A stretch of DNA of 64,000 bases from Oikopleura dioica (lineage: Eukaryota > Chordata > Appendicularia > Copelata > Oikopleuridae). Positions 33,586 to 44,388 of this stretch are shown one piece after another. The stretch's first letter is position 1. Each line of letters starts with the position of its first letter. The translations under genes were made by a program, and so were the position numbers. A model generated the notes under the pieces. It saw only the letters and a program-made list of their open reading frames with translations, did no database searches and was not told where the DNA came from. The stretch lies in the NCBI GenBank assembly GCA_907165135.1, contig OU015566.1, forward strand, positions 7,486,157 through 7,550,156, in the 5' to 3' direction.

Positions 33586-35598
33586 CTATCGATAACAAAA
33601 AGTTGCGGCTAAAAATATACCCTGATTCAGATCGAGGAAAATTATAATTACGATCGCAATCGCCATCGAACTAAACTTCTTGATAAATTTAGAGGGCTCC
33701 GCAGTTTCATCGTCACTTCCATTGTTTCCTTCTTTGATCACCCAGCCATGTCGAGCGTTTTCAGGTGTGATGATGACAATGAAAATTATTTGTGAAATAT
33801 TCGGTAGGAAGCTCTTTTTCAAAAATGAGCAAAATAGATCTTTGAAATTAGACTGTCTTTTCGACAATTTTGAATTTTTCAATAAATTTGCTCCTTTTAA
33901 CTTTATCAAAATTTCCATAAAACTCCACTGCTTTTCGCTTACATCCAATTCAGAGCATATGTAGCCGATGCTCTGGAAGACCTAAGACAAATGTTTTCGA
34001 CGGTGTCTTTCAGCAAAAAGCGAAGGTTCTTCTCTGCGAATATTATATACCTCTGTGTAGTGCTTAGCCGCCACTGCTCCGAATTTGTCTCGTACAATCA
34101 CCACACGTGGGGAAGATCCTGGACGAGTTCCCTTGATGGTTATTCAATAAATATAAACTCATCTGACCCACTGTACCTTTATCACGATATCTTTTCCTTC
34201 GGTTATTTTAATCGAGCTAGCAAGTCGGTGTTTGATTTGAGATACTTGGCCGCATTCGTGGCTAAATCCTTGCCGAACAACCTTTGTTTCTTGCAGCGCT
34301 TGATTGATTCTAATTATTTATATATAAATTGCATAAGTTATGTTGCCTGGCACCTGTAGCTAATTTGCTCGACATCAATACTCTCCCCTTTTTGAATCGC
34401 TTTTCGATATTCCGTAACCAAAGCATTGCTAAAAGTATTCGGTTTGATACTGTCCAGAAATTTTAAGGCTTACCAGAAAAGAGAACCGCGATCCATGCTC
34501 CGAAGACTTAGTGTATTCTTGACGGTTGAAAAATGAATGAATGTGTTTTTATCCGGCCGTATTTGGGAAAAGATTTGCGAAAAAAGATCATTCTAAAAAT
34601 GTTTTTGAAGAGATCTTCTTTCGAAACTTACTGTGTACTGATTCATCGACACATTTTCTTGGACTGCTTTTTGAGGAGATTCAACAGGCTTTTCGATGGA
34701 TGGAATGTCTCGATCTGAAATTTGTTTTTTTTTTTGCTGGAATTCTTGAGTTTATTTCAAACTTGAGTCCAAAATCGGCAAATTTGTCTGTTCAAGAATT
34801 CTCGTCGCATCATCAGAAGTTATCGGATTAATTTGAAATCTTTGAGCTGAAATCGTCGATGGGATCAAATTTGCTGGTTCGTGGGGCAAACTGTCAAATT
34901 GCACAGTTTTCAGCGACTCTTCTTCGGATCCTCGGCAGGCATTCACGTAGACAACAAACTTGGTGTCCTTTAGCTTTTCTTGAAGATCTGGTACTCTCAT
35001 CACCAGGGTGTAAATTTTCGCGAGTCTCCAGGATCGAACTTTGTGGCCCATCATCTTCAATTTTCTTGAGCTTCAACAACAACATGAGCTTTCTACCTGG
35101 AGATACTCTCCCTTTTGATCATTAGTTCCGTGGCATCCGAAGTAGAGCATCACAAAGTCAATCTTTTCATTGCAACTAAAGTTCATCAAGTGATGAATAA
35201 TGTCATCTTCAATTCTTCCATATTCCTCAACCAACTCTTTTCGCCTTTCGATCTTGATTATATTCTCCCCTTCTTAGGGTTTTTTAAATCAGTCTTACCG
35301 ACTAACACTAATCTTACGTACAATCAAATTTATCCTAGAATCCAAATGTTTTCTAAAAGTATAAACTCGTGACAAAAACAGGAATGGAATTCATCAAGCC
35401 CCACAGATGTTCAGAGTCAGCTGTAGCTCCGTCTCGCTTAGAGATGTCATTGTAAATGAGACTTTATGAGTTGAGCTTTGGGCTTTATTTCCATTCATAT
35501 AGTAAGCTTTTCCATGAAATAGGAAGCTAAAAGTAAGAAGCTAAATATCTGTTTTAAACTCAACAAATTCCTTTTCGTTTCTCTTGAGTTAGTATCAT
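33586..35598 (-). CDS. Caspase-fold protein with a second degenerate caspase-like unit and membrane tail
   Basis: Reconstructed from short introns (42, 48, 39, 45, 45 bp and others). Unit 1: SKRDGATADSEHLWGLM (p20 start), DFVMLYFGCHG (His site), DTKFVVYVNACRGS (Cys site, usual QACRG), then p10-like HFSTVKNTLSLRSMDRGSLF and VSQIKHRLASSIK. Unit 2: PRVVIVRDKFGAVAAKHYTE, VFQSIGYICSELDVS and IIFIVIITPENARHG, resembling a p20 up to the His site. No second Cys motif follows; instead a hydrophobic segment (MAIAIVIIIFLDLN) ends the protein. Caspases are cytosolic cysteine proteases of cell death or signalling. The degenerate sites suggest altered specificity or a regulatory role. The N-terminal exons are uncertain; ATG at 35598 (MILTQEKRKG) is a candidate. 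One p10 donor is probably GC or non-canonical. Confidence 0.7.
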
Positions 35599-35853
35599 CT
35601 CGTTTAATTTTTACTCCGTTTCGTTCTTAACCTTTTGTCGGGCTCGTTCCACTTCACTGTTCAAAGAAAAGATAATACTATTTTCATGAATTAGATGCGT
35701 CAACAGAACTATATTGATATAAACTCAACAATTTTTTAATTTAGCTCACGATTGACGCACATTGCCGTCGTTTATTTTTGAAGAACTGTTTGAGGTGTCA
35801 TGAGTGTGGAACAACTGGCAGGAAAATCAGGAAATCGAGGAAAGGTTAAAATT

Positions 35854-37393
35854 CTACGTTGGCGACGATGACTTCCGAGAGAGTTTGCGCGCTTTTGACG
35901 AGCTTCGTCTGCTACTCCCGCCAGAGCTGGAGTCTCGGGGATTGGGGTTGTCGGAGAGTTTTATCAACTGACGCACTTTTTGAACGACGAGTCTAAAAGA
36001 ATCTCTCGATCTTGCCGTGGATTAGAAGTTTACCTAAGACATCTAGCACTCTGTTGATTTGTCACTCCGTCCATCGAGAAAGAAAGCCCAAGAACTCCTG
36101 GAATAATCAACAGTCCAGCTCCAGAGCGATTCGCTAACCAGATTCCGTACTTTTCGCACTCTGCCTGGGCTACTCTATCAGCTGCGCAAGCGTTTAAAAT
36201 TTGCTTCAAGGCTGCCTGAAAATAAATTATAGCAAATCAACTGGACATATACTTCTTTTACCTTTGAGGTATCTACAGGGATGATGATTTCTTCCGTAAA
36301 CGGGCATTTTCCATTATTGGCGAAAACAGCTGCGACTATCGATGCTGCTTCCGGACTTATTGCCGTCGAACAGAGCTGGAAGTAAAGGTCCAAAATTTCT
36401 ATACGAGAGCTGTGAGCCCGAAAATGCCATTGATCACCTACCTTGAACGTTTGCTCCTTGCGGAAAGCAGTCGTTAAATGCCAGGTAGTGAATGAGACCG
36501 ATCTCTCCGTGAGAATGAAGACGTTTCATATTGTAGCTCCAGTTATCACATGCGATTTCTGATTGAGCAGCCATCTTTGAGTAAAACTCATGAATCCGAC
36601 CCAGTTTTTCTTCAGCAGGAGTGTCTGGAAAAAGCAAGGACGTGAGCATTAAACCACCACTTCTACATAGTGGATTCCATACTCGCCCATCTAGGAGGTT
36701 AATATCGTCAATTACTCTGTTGCGCATAATCATTGATCCTACCTGAGTGGAGGGAAAATTCATCTCTCTCACGTGGAATGGGTTTTGACGCAAAGAACTT
36801 TCCAATCATTTCCGGACCCAGTGTTTCTGTCGCTAGACTGTCGTAGATTAATTTCCATCGGAAAAAAGGGAAAGCTTACCAAAAGTTTAGTAGGTAGCAA
36901 AGTTCATTCAATGGAAAGATATTCGTCTCCGCTTCCCCAAGTTCTCCAACATTCACTCGTTTTCCGTCGACGGTGCAGACAGATAGAGACCAGTTTGTGA
37001 CGGAATCAAGCTTCGACAAAATTTGCCTGAAAGGAAAATTATCCAGGAGGAAGAATATTCAGAGACCTCTTCAGAGGCTTTATTACATTCTGACGACTGC
37101 ATCTAACAGCCGCAATAAAGATAATTTGTGAGCTCTCTTTACAAAGCATAATCACGGATAATTAGCGGGTAGAGTTATCTCTTCATTTGTCATGAATGAC
37201 GGTTTTGTTACCTGCAGGTTTGCTCCAGGGAAACGGCGAACTCGTCCATGTTATTGAGCAAGGGACGGGGAGGAGTATCGGCTTGAGCTTCGTCGGGAGG
37301 ACGAGGGGGTTGAGGCAACTCTTCTTCCGACAGATGACCATTGCTGAGGACAGTTGACGATCGACGACGCTCGGGGGAGCGGACGATGCTCAT
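35854..37393 (-). CDS. Glutaminase-like protein lacking catalytic residues
   Basis: Seven exons: 37393-37212, 37026-36880, 36837-36743, 36690-36442, 36398-36262, 36215-36034 and 35992-35854. The sum is 1131 bp, a whole number of codons (376 aa), and all introns are GT-AG. Similarity to animal GLS runs through VCTVDGKRVNVGE, LGPEMIGKFFASKPI, WNPLCRSGGLMLTSLLF, ILDLYFQLCSTAISPEAAS and GLLIIPGVLGLSFS. The catalytic S-x-x-K segment (QSCVKPL in GLS) reads NELCYLL, and the substrate-binding Asn in N-A-G-A reads RSGG. So the glutamine hydrolysis chemistry is probably lost. The tail is Arg/Ser-rich (SSGGSSRRSSSKARK). The mitochondrial-type N-terminus and ankyrin repeats of GLS are absent. The next gene on the same strand (caspase-like) starts about 250 bp downstream. 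Confidence 0.8.
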
Positions 37394-39081
37394 GCTTAGA
37401 TCAAAAATGATTTGAAGAAAAACAGAGAAAAAATGAATCTATTATGTTTGGCACGGCTACTGCAAGAAAAAATTTTTGCTTGATAAAATTATATTCGTAC
37501 TGAATATTTTCCTGTATAAAACAGTATAACTTAAATCTCTTATTACCTTTGTCGTCTACTGGAAAATAAATTCTTCATGTTTTCTTCTTTTCAATCTCTC
37601 TTTTTTTCCTTGTAACTGAAAATTTACTTGAGCAAAATGGTCAAAACAAGGCCGTAGTATTTATTCATTCGGGGCTCAAGCGGATGATCGCCATCAGATC
37701 AATTTTCAATAAAGTGCTTCTGGCACGGAACCAGGTGTTTCATAAAATTGAGCACCTTATTATTCTTTCAATAAAATAAAAAACCTTTGAAAGAATCGCA
37801 GAATCCTAGAGAAAAAAATTGGGCTGATAAAGACTGGACTTGCTAGAGGGCGAATTCTCAGAATTCCAGCTATAAATATCGGACTCTAACTCTCTTAAAT
37901 TTCGTTTAATTACCGCTTCTTCCGAAAATACTCTCACTTTTTGAGCTGCTGCCAAATATTTCGATTTATGCTTCTTTGATTTTTACTGTTTATAACTCAA
38001 TTAAATCTCCTTACTTCTTTAATTTACGTCAGCTGCTATAGAATAGTCATTAGATAGATTTCTAATAATAATTCGCATCATCTACGTAGTGTCTCAGCCC
38101 ATATCATCAACTCTTGATAATGCTAATTTGACGATTCCGAATTCTCATCCTTTTTGAAATTCAGAACAAAGCAAAAACTATGGTCAAATTTGAATTTTTC
38201 AAACGACAATTACACTTGGCAATGGTCCGAGTCCCTTTGAAAAAGACGCCGGAAGATATAAATAGCGACTTTACTACTTTGAACTCGGACAAAAATGACA
38301 TACTCAGCAATCGAGTGCTCTTTTTATTGAATTGTTAACTTGCATAAAAATATCAACCGGATAATTAGCCATACAACTTCACCAGAAAATGAAGATGGAA
38401 AAAAATGACAAGTTTTCTTTCCCTTTGAAAGAAAATGATTCGTAAAATTTCAAACCTTTGAGGAAATTCTTTCTTCTTGACTTCAGATCTCTTTAAAAAC
38501 GTGTTTATGTGCTCCTAAGTGGGCCAAAGACAAGAACCTGACGACAAGGTATGGACAGAAAGGCTCAACTGGCCCCTACGAGTGCGTGCTTTAGGGTGCG
38601 AGTTAGTGTGAATTAGCGCTAGTTTCGCCCTGCTCATTGTAAAATCCAGCCACTTGAACAAAGACCAAGTCCAACGTGTCCTCGATAACCACCTTTTGTA
38701 CAAAAAACGCTAAAAATTTCGCTAGATATAAAGAAAAAAAAACGATTCTTATAATCAGAGAAGTGTCAAATCATATAACGATTACAATTTTTTTATAAAA
38801 ATAACTAAAATATCATCTCATTTTCAGTTGAGTTAACACGAATAGTAATAGAACAAAAGAAACAGCTGCAATTATATAATTTTAATTATCCATGAGATTA
38901 CATGAGAACCTCTCTTTTGAAGAACACAAATCAACCAGGCATGTTATCTTTCTGTTTGGCCAGGTTCCGGGAGACATGGAGGTAAAATTGGTTTATTAGA
39001 AAATTCTACGTTTTATCATTTGTATCTGTGTCATGAAGAATGGGTGAACTTGAAGTCACGAATTGACGGATTCTTACACTA
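37394..39081. other. Intergenic, 1.7 kb, nothing supported
   Basis: AT-rich, with only short ORFs lacking coding signal (for example a 62-codon minus frame at 38515-38703). I detect no tRNA box pattern, repeat array or long inverted repeat by eye. It may contain the glutaminase-like promoter and the 3' UTR of the carrier. Confidence 0.45.
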
Positions 39082-40600
39082 CTAGTCGGAGCACAAGCTG
39101 CGGATCGTCTGCCACGTGAGAAATACAGCACCGTTTGAGGGGAAGGCGCTAAAATTCATAAATTATACGGTAAATACGATCGTTCCTACCGTATACAAGT
39201 TGGTACGATGCCGATCCAGAAGAATCTGAAGCCATTGATTTTCAATCCTTCTAGCGCACACGTGACTCCTCGAAATTTTCCCTTGAAATGCTCAGGCTGG
39301 TCTGAAGATTATCAAACTCATTGTTGTTTTCGTCAAAAATGTATATTTATACCTAAATGTTGTGCTTGAATTTGAGTCTTCACAACATCCACGGGATAAG
39401 TAATTATCCACGAGTTCACCCCGGCACATCCTCCAGCGAAGATCACCTTTGATGTTTCCAGTAGCTGTTCCTTTCCAAAAGAGTTGAAAGAATTATACTA
39501 TTTTATATAAGACTGAGAGCTCTTTTGATGAATAATCAAACAATTTCAATTCTTTCCTTTGACGCAAAACCAGTGTTCCCATTGAAGTTCAACCAGTTCG
39601 TACTTTTCCCAACAAGCAACTCATAAGTGTAGAAAAATGCGCCAAAAGAAGGAATATCCCTGACTGAGCTTTGAATTCGTTCATGATCGACTTTTACAAG
39701 AGAATTTGAAGCTCTGTTCCTGACAAGCGCCAAGGTGATGCCTCGGCCAAAGCCGAAGCCATTTTTGATGGCGTTGATCGATTGCTTTGAATCTGCCACT
39801 GTTCGGAATCCTTTGTACCCAGAGTGTTTGTAAATATGTAAACATGTCTCTCGCCAGCCTCGGTAATCTTTGGTATCGGCTTTACCAATGCCTTGGATTT
39901 GCATCTGAGTCTTTGAAATTGTTTTCGATAACTTTCTACAGAGGAGTGGAGAATCTCTTGTGAGAGACTGTAGCCTACAAAATAAAGTAGGAGGAGGCGG
40001 GAGAAAACTTTTCCTTGATAAGTTCCACCGGAGAAATGATGCAAGTCTGGGCAACTCCAGCCACACATCCGGCCCACCAGTGACTCAATGCCTTCTCCTT
40101 ATCAAGGTGTTCAAGGGTTTTTCCATATGTCGCGAAGATCGTTGCATTCATAAATGCAATGCCAGCTTTAGTAGGGTCATCATAAGAACCCAAATGACAT
40201 TCATAAGAAAAACAAATGATCCCCTTCCTAATGGCGAAGTGACACCTTTATAAATTCCTCGGACTTTTTCTTCCCGAAGAATTGTTGTAAAACAGTGCAG
40301 AGCACCCTTGTACTTTGGCGATATCCTTCAAGGGACACATAATTATTCGTATCATACAATTTGTATGTTTTCATTAACTTCAAGCTAGTGATAATTGTGG
40401 TCCCTTACCTTGCATTGCGTCTGTAACCGAACTTTTACAGTGTCAAACGGATGACCTCTTTTTTATGATGCTAATTCAATGCACGAAAAAGTATTTTATC
40501 CTTAGTTAGCACCATAAATATAAGTACTGGCGACTCCACCAAGCAACCCTGCTCCAAAATCCACTGCTGGCGAAAGTTTCTTTTGCTCTTCTCTTGACAT
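39082..40600 (-). CDS. Mitochondrial carrier, SLC25A29-like (basic amino acid/ornithine type)
   Basis: Start at 40600 (MSREEQKKLSPAVDF). The three carrier signatures are GHPFDTVKVRLQTQ, SPVELIK followed by a short intron, and YPVDVVKTQIQAQ. Other family blocks are GAGLLGGVAST, HCFTTILREEKVRGIYKG, RDIPSFGAFFYTYELL, GGCAGVNSWIITYPVD and the final AFPSNGAVFLTW. The chain spans about 300 residues, normal for SLC25. The HPFDTVK/PVEL/PVDVVK set fits the SLC25A20/29/45/47/48 subgroup, best A29. That subgroup carries carnitine/acylcarnitine or basic amino acids across the inner membrane. The last junction (C-I-R-A-F-P-S-N) confirms the C-terminal exon. Some internal introns (about 39560-39700) are approximate. 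Confidence 0.85.
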
Positions 40601-41375
40601 ACAAAAAAAACGCGTTATCTGATAAATGAAAAAAAAATGCTAAATGAGTAATACAACGGGGTTTACAGACAGGCTGTCTGTATTTAATAAACAGTCGTCC
40701 AATAGGAGAGCATTCTCGAGAAAAAGCGCGAGTTCTGATTATTGATGGGAAAAAAGGACGAGATCACGCCATAATAATTTGCCTTAGGGTGCTTGAATTT
40801 GATGATCTTTTCCTAACTTCAATTGAACGCTGAAGTTCTTTGGTCGAATAATACCATTCATCACAGCTTTCTTGTCAGTTTTCTGATGCTAAATTGCGTC
40901 ATGATGATCGAATCTCATGATTTTAGGCTCAAATTCTTGAGCATGCGAGTCGATGATTTTCTGAAGACGAGGATTTATTTCAAAGAAAGTAAAGGGCAGA
41001 CATACAGATTAGTGACTCAACATTGCTGTGAGATTCAGCCACGGTTTCCGTTTTTTTCCGTCGTGAGTTTGATCCTTTGCGGTGACGGGGGCTAGCTAGC
41101 GTAACAGAATTATCAAACGTATCGAAACTGACGTTCCATCTGAATGATCCACACCCGTTCTTCCTTATCTGCTGCCAAGGCGAACAATGGAAACGTCGGA
41201 CAACCGTTTTCAACTTGTGATGTTCTACTCTTTCATCTTTTTCTAGCTTTGGTTCATGGTGAGTAACTATAAGTTAATTAATTAGTAAAGTTAAACTTTA
41301 TTTCCGAAAAATTATATAGCAGGAAAACACGCAAGTGTCACAAATTTGTCAGGAAAATTTCATTGAGAAGTGGTC
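40601..41375. other. Intergenic, nothing supported
   Basis: About 775 bp. ORFs on both strands here are short and without homology. No RNA gene or repeat is recognised. Confidence 0.45.
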
Positions 41376-41996
41376 TTATGCATGATATAATCTCAGAATA
41401 TTCTCTTTAGTAAATTTTTTGTTACAGGTTGGACATCGTTGAGTTTCAGAATGAGTTCTTTTTATGCATTTTTCGCCAAAAACGTGCCCACAGATAGTCA
41501 AGCAACACTGCCAATGGTCCTTCTCACCGTAGGGTTCCAGGCATATTTCACAGCCAGGTTTGGGGGATTCTTCGTCTTCAAATACAAGTTTAGCGCCTTC
41601 CATTTTTTTCTGATAGCTATCTTTCACCAAGTTGATCTTGTGAGAGATTTTCTCTATGTTTGAATCGTGTTTTTTCAGAGTCTCTTCTGTAGTTTGCAAA
41701 AGATGCCTAATTTTTCTTGCTTGCGTTTCGAGAGTGCACAAGTAATTTCCTTCGTCCTCCAATTGTCGGTTCAAATCTTCAATTTTACATCTCGATATTC
41801 GGATGTTTTTGTTTGTCTTGTAAAGATCAGTTTTAAGGGCAGATTTTTGTTGATTAATGCCTTCTTTTTCTGCCTCCAAATTATATATCTGTTTTTGTAG
41901 TTTTTCTATATCTCTTTCGGCAGTACTTTGAATATCATTCAACCGAATTATAATTTTTTCCATGGTCGAATCAAGAATCTGTTGTCTTTCAGTCAT
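41376..41996 (-). CDS. Coiled-coil RING finger protein (RFWD3-type RING)
   Basis: Intronless, 206 codons. Residues about 1-135 form a long coiled coil (MTERQQILDSTMEKI, RDIEKLQKQIYNLEAEKEG). The C-terminus carries a RING: CEICLEPYGEKDHW, CGHVFGEKCIK, CPTCNKKF, then ENILRLYHA. The spacing and the C-G-H-x-F-G-x-x-C-I core with Gly where most RINGs have Cys match the RFWD3-like subclass. RFWD3 also has a WD40 domain that is absent here. The likely role is an E3 ubiquitin ligase with coiled-coil dimerisation. Lack of introns in a gene-rich, intron-rich region might reflect retroposition. Confidence 0.85.
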   Translation of the reverse strand: MTERQQILDSTMEKIIIRLNDIQSTAERDIEKLQKQIYNLEAEKEGINQQKSALKTDLYKTNKNIRISRCKIEDLNRQLEDEGNYLCTLETQARKIRHLLQTTEETLKKHDSNIEKISHKINLVKDSYQKKMEGAKLVFEDEESPKPGCEICLEPYGEKDHWQCCLTICGHVFGEKCIKRTHSETQRCPTCNKKFTKENILRLYHA

Positions 41997-44388
41997 TCTG
42001 TTAGAAAACGATCACTTGTGCTTCATTTCTTCGCTCGAGCCGCATTTTATTAAGGGAATTATTTACTCAGTATTGAGAAGGGAAAGCTTGAATTGTATCA
42101 TTTTAGCAAATAGAACGAGTAATTGCATGCACAATTCTTTTTATCAAACAAATTACATAATGTGAATCATAAAATCATGCTGTAAACAGGGGTCACGTGA
42201 TCAGCTGAGTTCGTTACTTTAGGTCTCATGATACGACGATTTTCCCGATGGAGCGCCACCAGCTCCGCAAGATGGCGCGTGAGCAAGCTCATTTCTAGGA
42301 TAGAATGCACTGCTAAAAACATCTAATGACAATATAAAGCGAAAAATTGGCAATATATTTTTCAAAGTTTTTGCGCTATATACGGCGGCTTAAATTAATT
42401 AACAGATTCGGAGATTCGAGGACTAGAACTCGCGAGCACGATCGCTGCACATCAACCGCTTGACATTATCCGACAGATACCAAAGGTAAACACTAATGTA
42501 CAGCCGTCTCGGGCAAACTATATAAAATAATCTGCATAATATATTTATTGCATCTAATGAGTGCGGTATATAAATAAGCTCATGAAATAGTCTTATATGC
42601 TTAGCTCAGTAGCAGCATGTTCGGTTCCTAATAAAACTCGCGGTCAAACGAAACGGAGAGAAACATGAATCTAATATGGACTTCATTTTCGGAAATTTGA
42701 ACATTTAGAGGGCCTTGTTTCAAGCTCGATAGCATCAGATTAATTCAAATAGAGAAAATGTCCTGTCATATAGTGAATTATTTGATCCAAAAGATATCTT
42801 TTTCATATAAGCTAAAAGGTGTAATTGTCCCTTTATATCGATAAAAATCATGTTTAGGGAATGTAGTATAGGCTACAATCCATTTTACAAGACATTCTTT
42901 TCTCCGTAACGCAGCTGAGGCTATTTTTTTCCGAAATTCAATAAAAACTAAGAATAAAATCCTTTTTTCAGGCTTTAACTTTTTTCATAAAAGGATTTAA
43001 GGGAATAAAATTGCCCTAAGCAGCATACAATCATGCAAAAAGGGTTGAAAACGAAACGGACAGGCCTTGAACAAAAGAAAAGCGACACAGAGGAAATCGT
43101 TTCAAGGCCAGATCGATCAAAGCCCCTAAAAAATAAGGGATCGCCCAAATGTCCTAAATGTGGTTACAATTGTCAATTGCCAGCAGTCATGGCGAGTTCA
43201 ATTAGGATAAACACTTCTTATATCGAAAAAACGAGCCCTTGAAGCGGCCAGAACCCCATAAAACCACATACCACGCGCGACGAAGTGTCGGTCCAATTTA
43301 TCGATACCCTAAAATGGTAAGTGATGGCGATTATTGACAAATCGATAGACAAAAAATTCACTGTAAAAACGCGTCTTCGCATAAATTAAAAAAAAACACA
43401 GCGCTTCATGATTATCACAGACTTCGCGCTCAATGCTCCTCACATGTGTACTCCTCTATGATTCCAATGAGGTTTCTCCTTTATAGAAAATTGTCCTGTA
43501 ATAGCAGCTCTGTCGGTTTTCTTATTGCTTAAAGCTACAGTGGCAGGAAAAGAGCGATTCGCCGAGGCTCGTTGCTAGATGACAGCTTTGGCGATGAGCT
43601 AGTCTTTGAGATCCCAAAAGACCTCGATCTGACAAGGAGGGCCCGAATCCGCTTCGCCTTTGGCCGAGCGCATTAGTTCCATCAACCAAATGGCGCTTTA
43701 TCAAATCCGGCCAGCCCACTTAAACACCTTTTAAAACTCTTTAATCATGCAAAATGTCTAAATGAGCGACCGTGACATCAGGGGTATCAGCAGGGAGACG
43801 CCCTGCTGAGCCGTTTTGGACAAGTGCCCATAATTACCGTAATGATTTGTCTATAATTTTCATGAAAAATATCAAGTCAAACTTATATTTATTATTTATA
43901 AGAAAGAAGAACTCGGTCAAAAAGTAGAAGAAAAGTAGTATGAAACTACTGTTGAACAAGCCATATAAAACGGCCCATATTGAACTTTCAATGCTCATTA
44001 ATCGGTAAAGAGTATCTTTGGTGTCAAGACATCATGTGCAGCTAATAATCCATTCTCGGACAATGTTGCGCGGCGATTGAAGCTGTCAAGTGTCCCTTTC
44101 TGGCGCGTTGTTGTCCGCGGCCGAAAAGGCCCGTTCTCGCCAAATCTGTCAGTCGAAGCTGCGATCGCGGCGAATTAATTTCAAATTATGGTCCAGTTGA
44201 GCCCCCTTTCTCAATCGATCTCATCAAAACGTGCTTTTTTGGTGAAAAATTAATGCGAACAGATACATTACGCTCGTTCTCTTCGTTTGAGCGCTCTGCT
44301 TGAAATTTGGATGATTTATTAATCGCCCTCTAAATCTTATATAATTAAAGAAACATTAGATCTTATTTCTCAATGTTCATTCTAGAGG
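41997..44388. other. Longest gene-poor stretch, 2.4 kb
   Basis: No supported gene. A CACGTG E-box (about 42194) and an AAGATGGCGCG motif (YY1-like, about 42272) lie about 195-280 bp upstream of the RING gene. A 69-codon frame at 43033-43242 contains C-P-K-C-G-Y-N-C, but I cannot place it in a gene. A GC-richer patch at about 43550-43720 has no tRNA or snRNA features. A small hairpin is listed separately. The stretch is a likely regulatory region for the downstream zinc-finger gene. Confidence 0.45.
43787..43809. repeat. Perfect 9-bp stem hairpin
   Basis: TCAGCAGGG, loop AGACG, CCCTGCTGA: a perfect 9-bp stem with a 5-nt loop. It is isolated in the gene-poor region with no flanking coding sequence. 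It is too short for a microRNA precursor by itself and does not match the histone mRNA stem-loop. Confidence 0.6.

Noticed and set aside
33991-34359. 122-codon plus ORF
   Set aside because: Antisense to caspase-like exons that have family motifs and coherent introns on the minus strand.
38515-38703. 62-codon minus ORF in the 37.4-39.1 kb gap
   Set aside because: Composition is not protein-like, and there is no neighbouring exon or conserved motif.
43033-43242. 69-codon ORF with C-P-K-C-G-Y-N-C, possible zinc ribbon
   Set aside because: A single CxxC-like pair, no second pair, no flanking exons and no sensible start context.
43550-43720. GC-richer patch considered as tRNA, 5S rRNA or U snRNA
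   Set aside because: No A/B box pair, no cloverleaf, and no match to U1, U2 or 5S consensus segments by eye.
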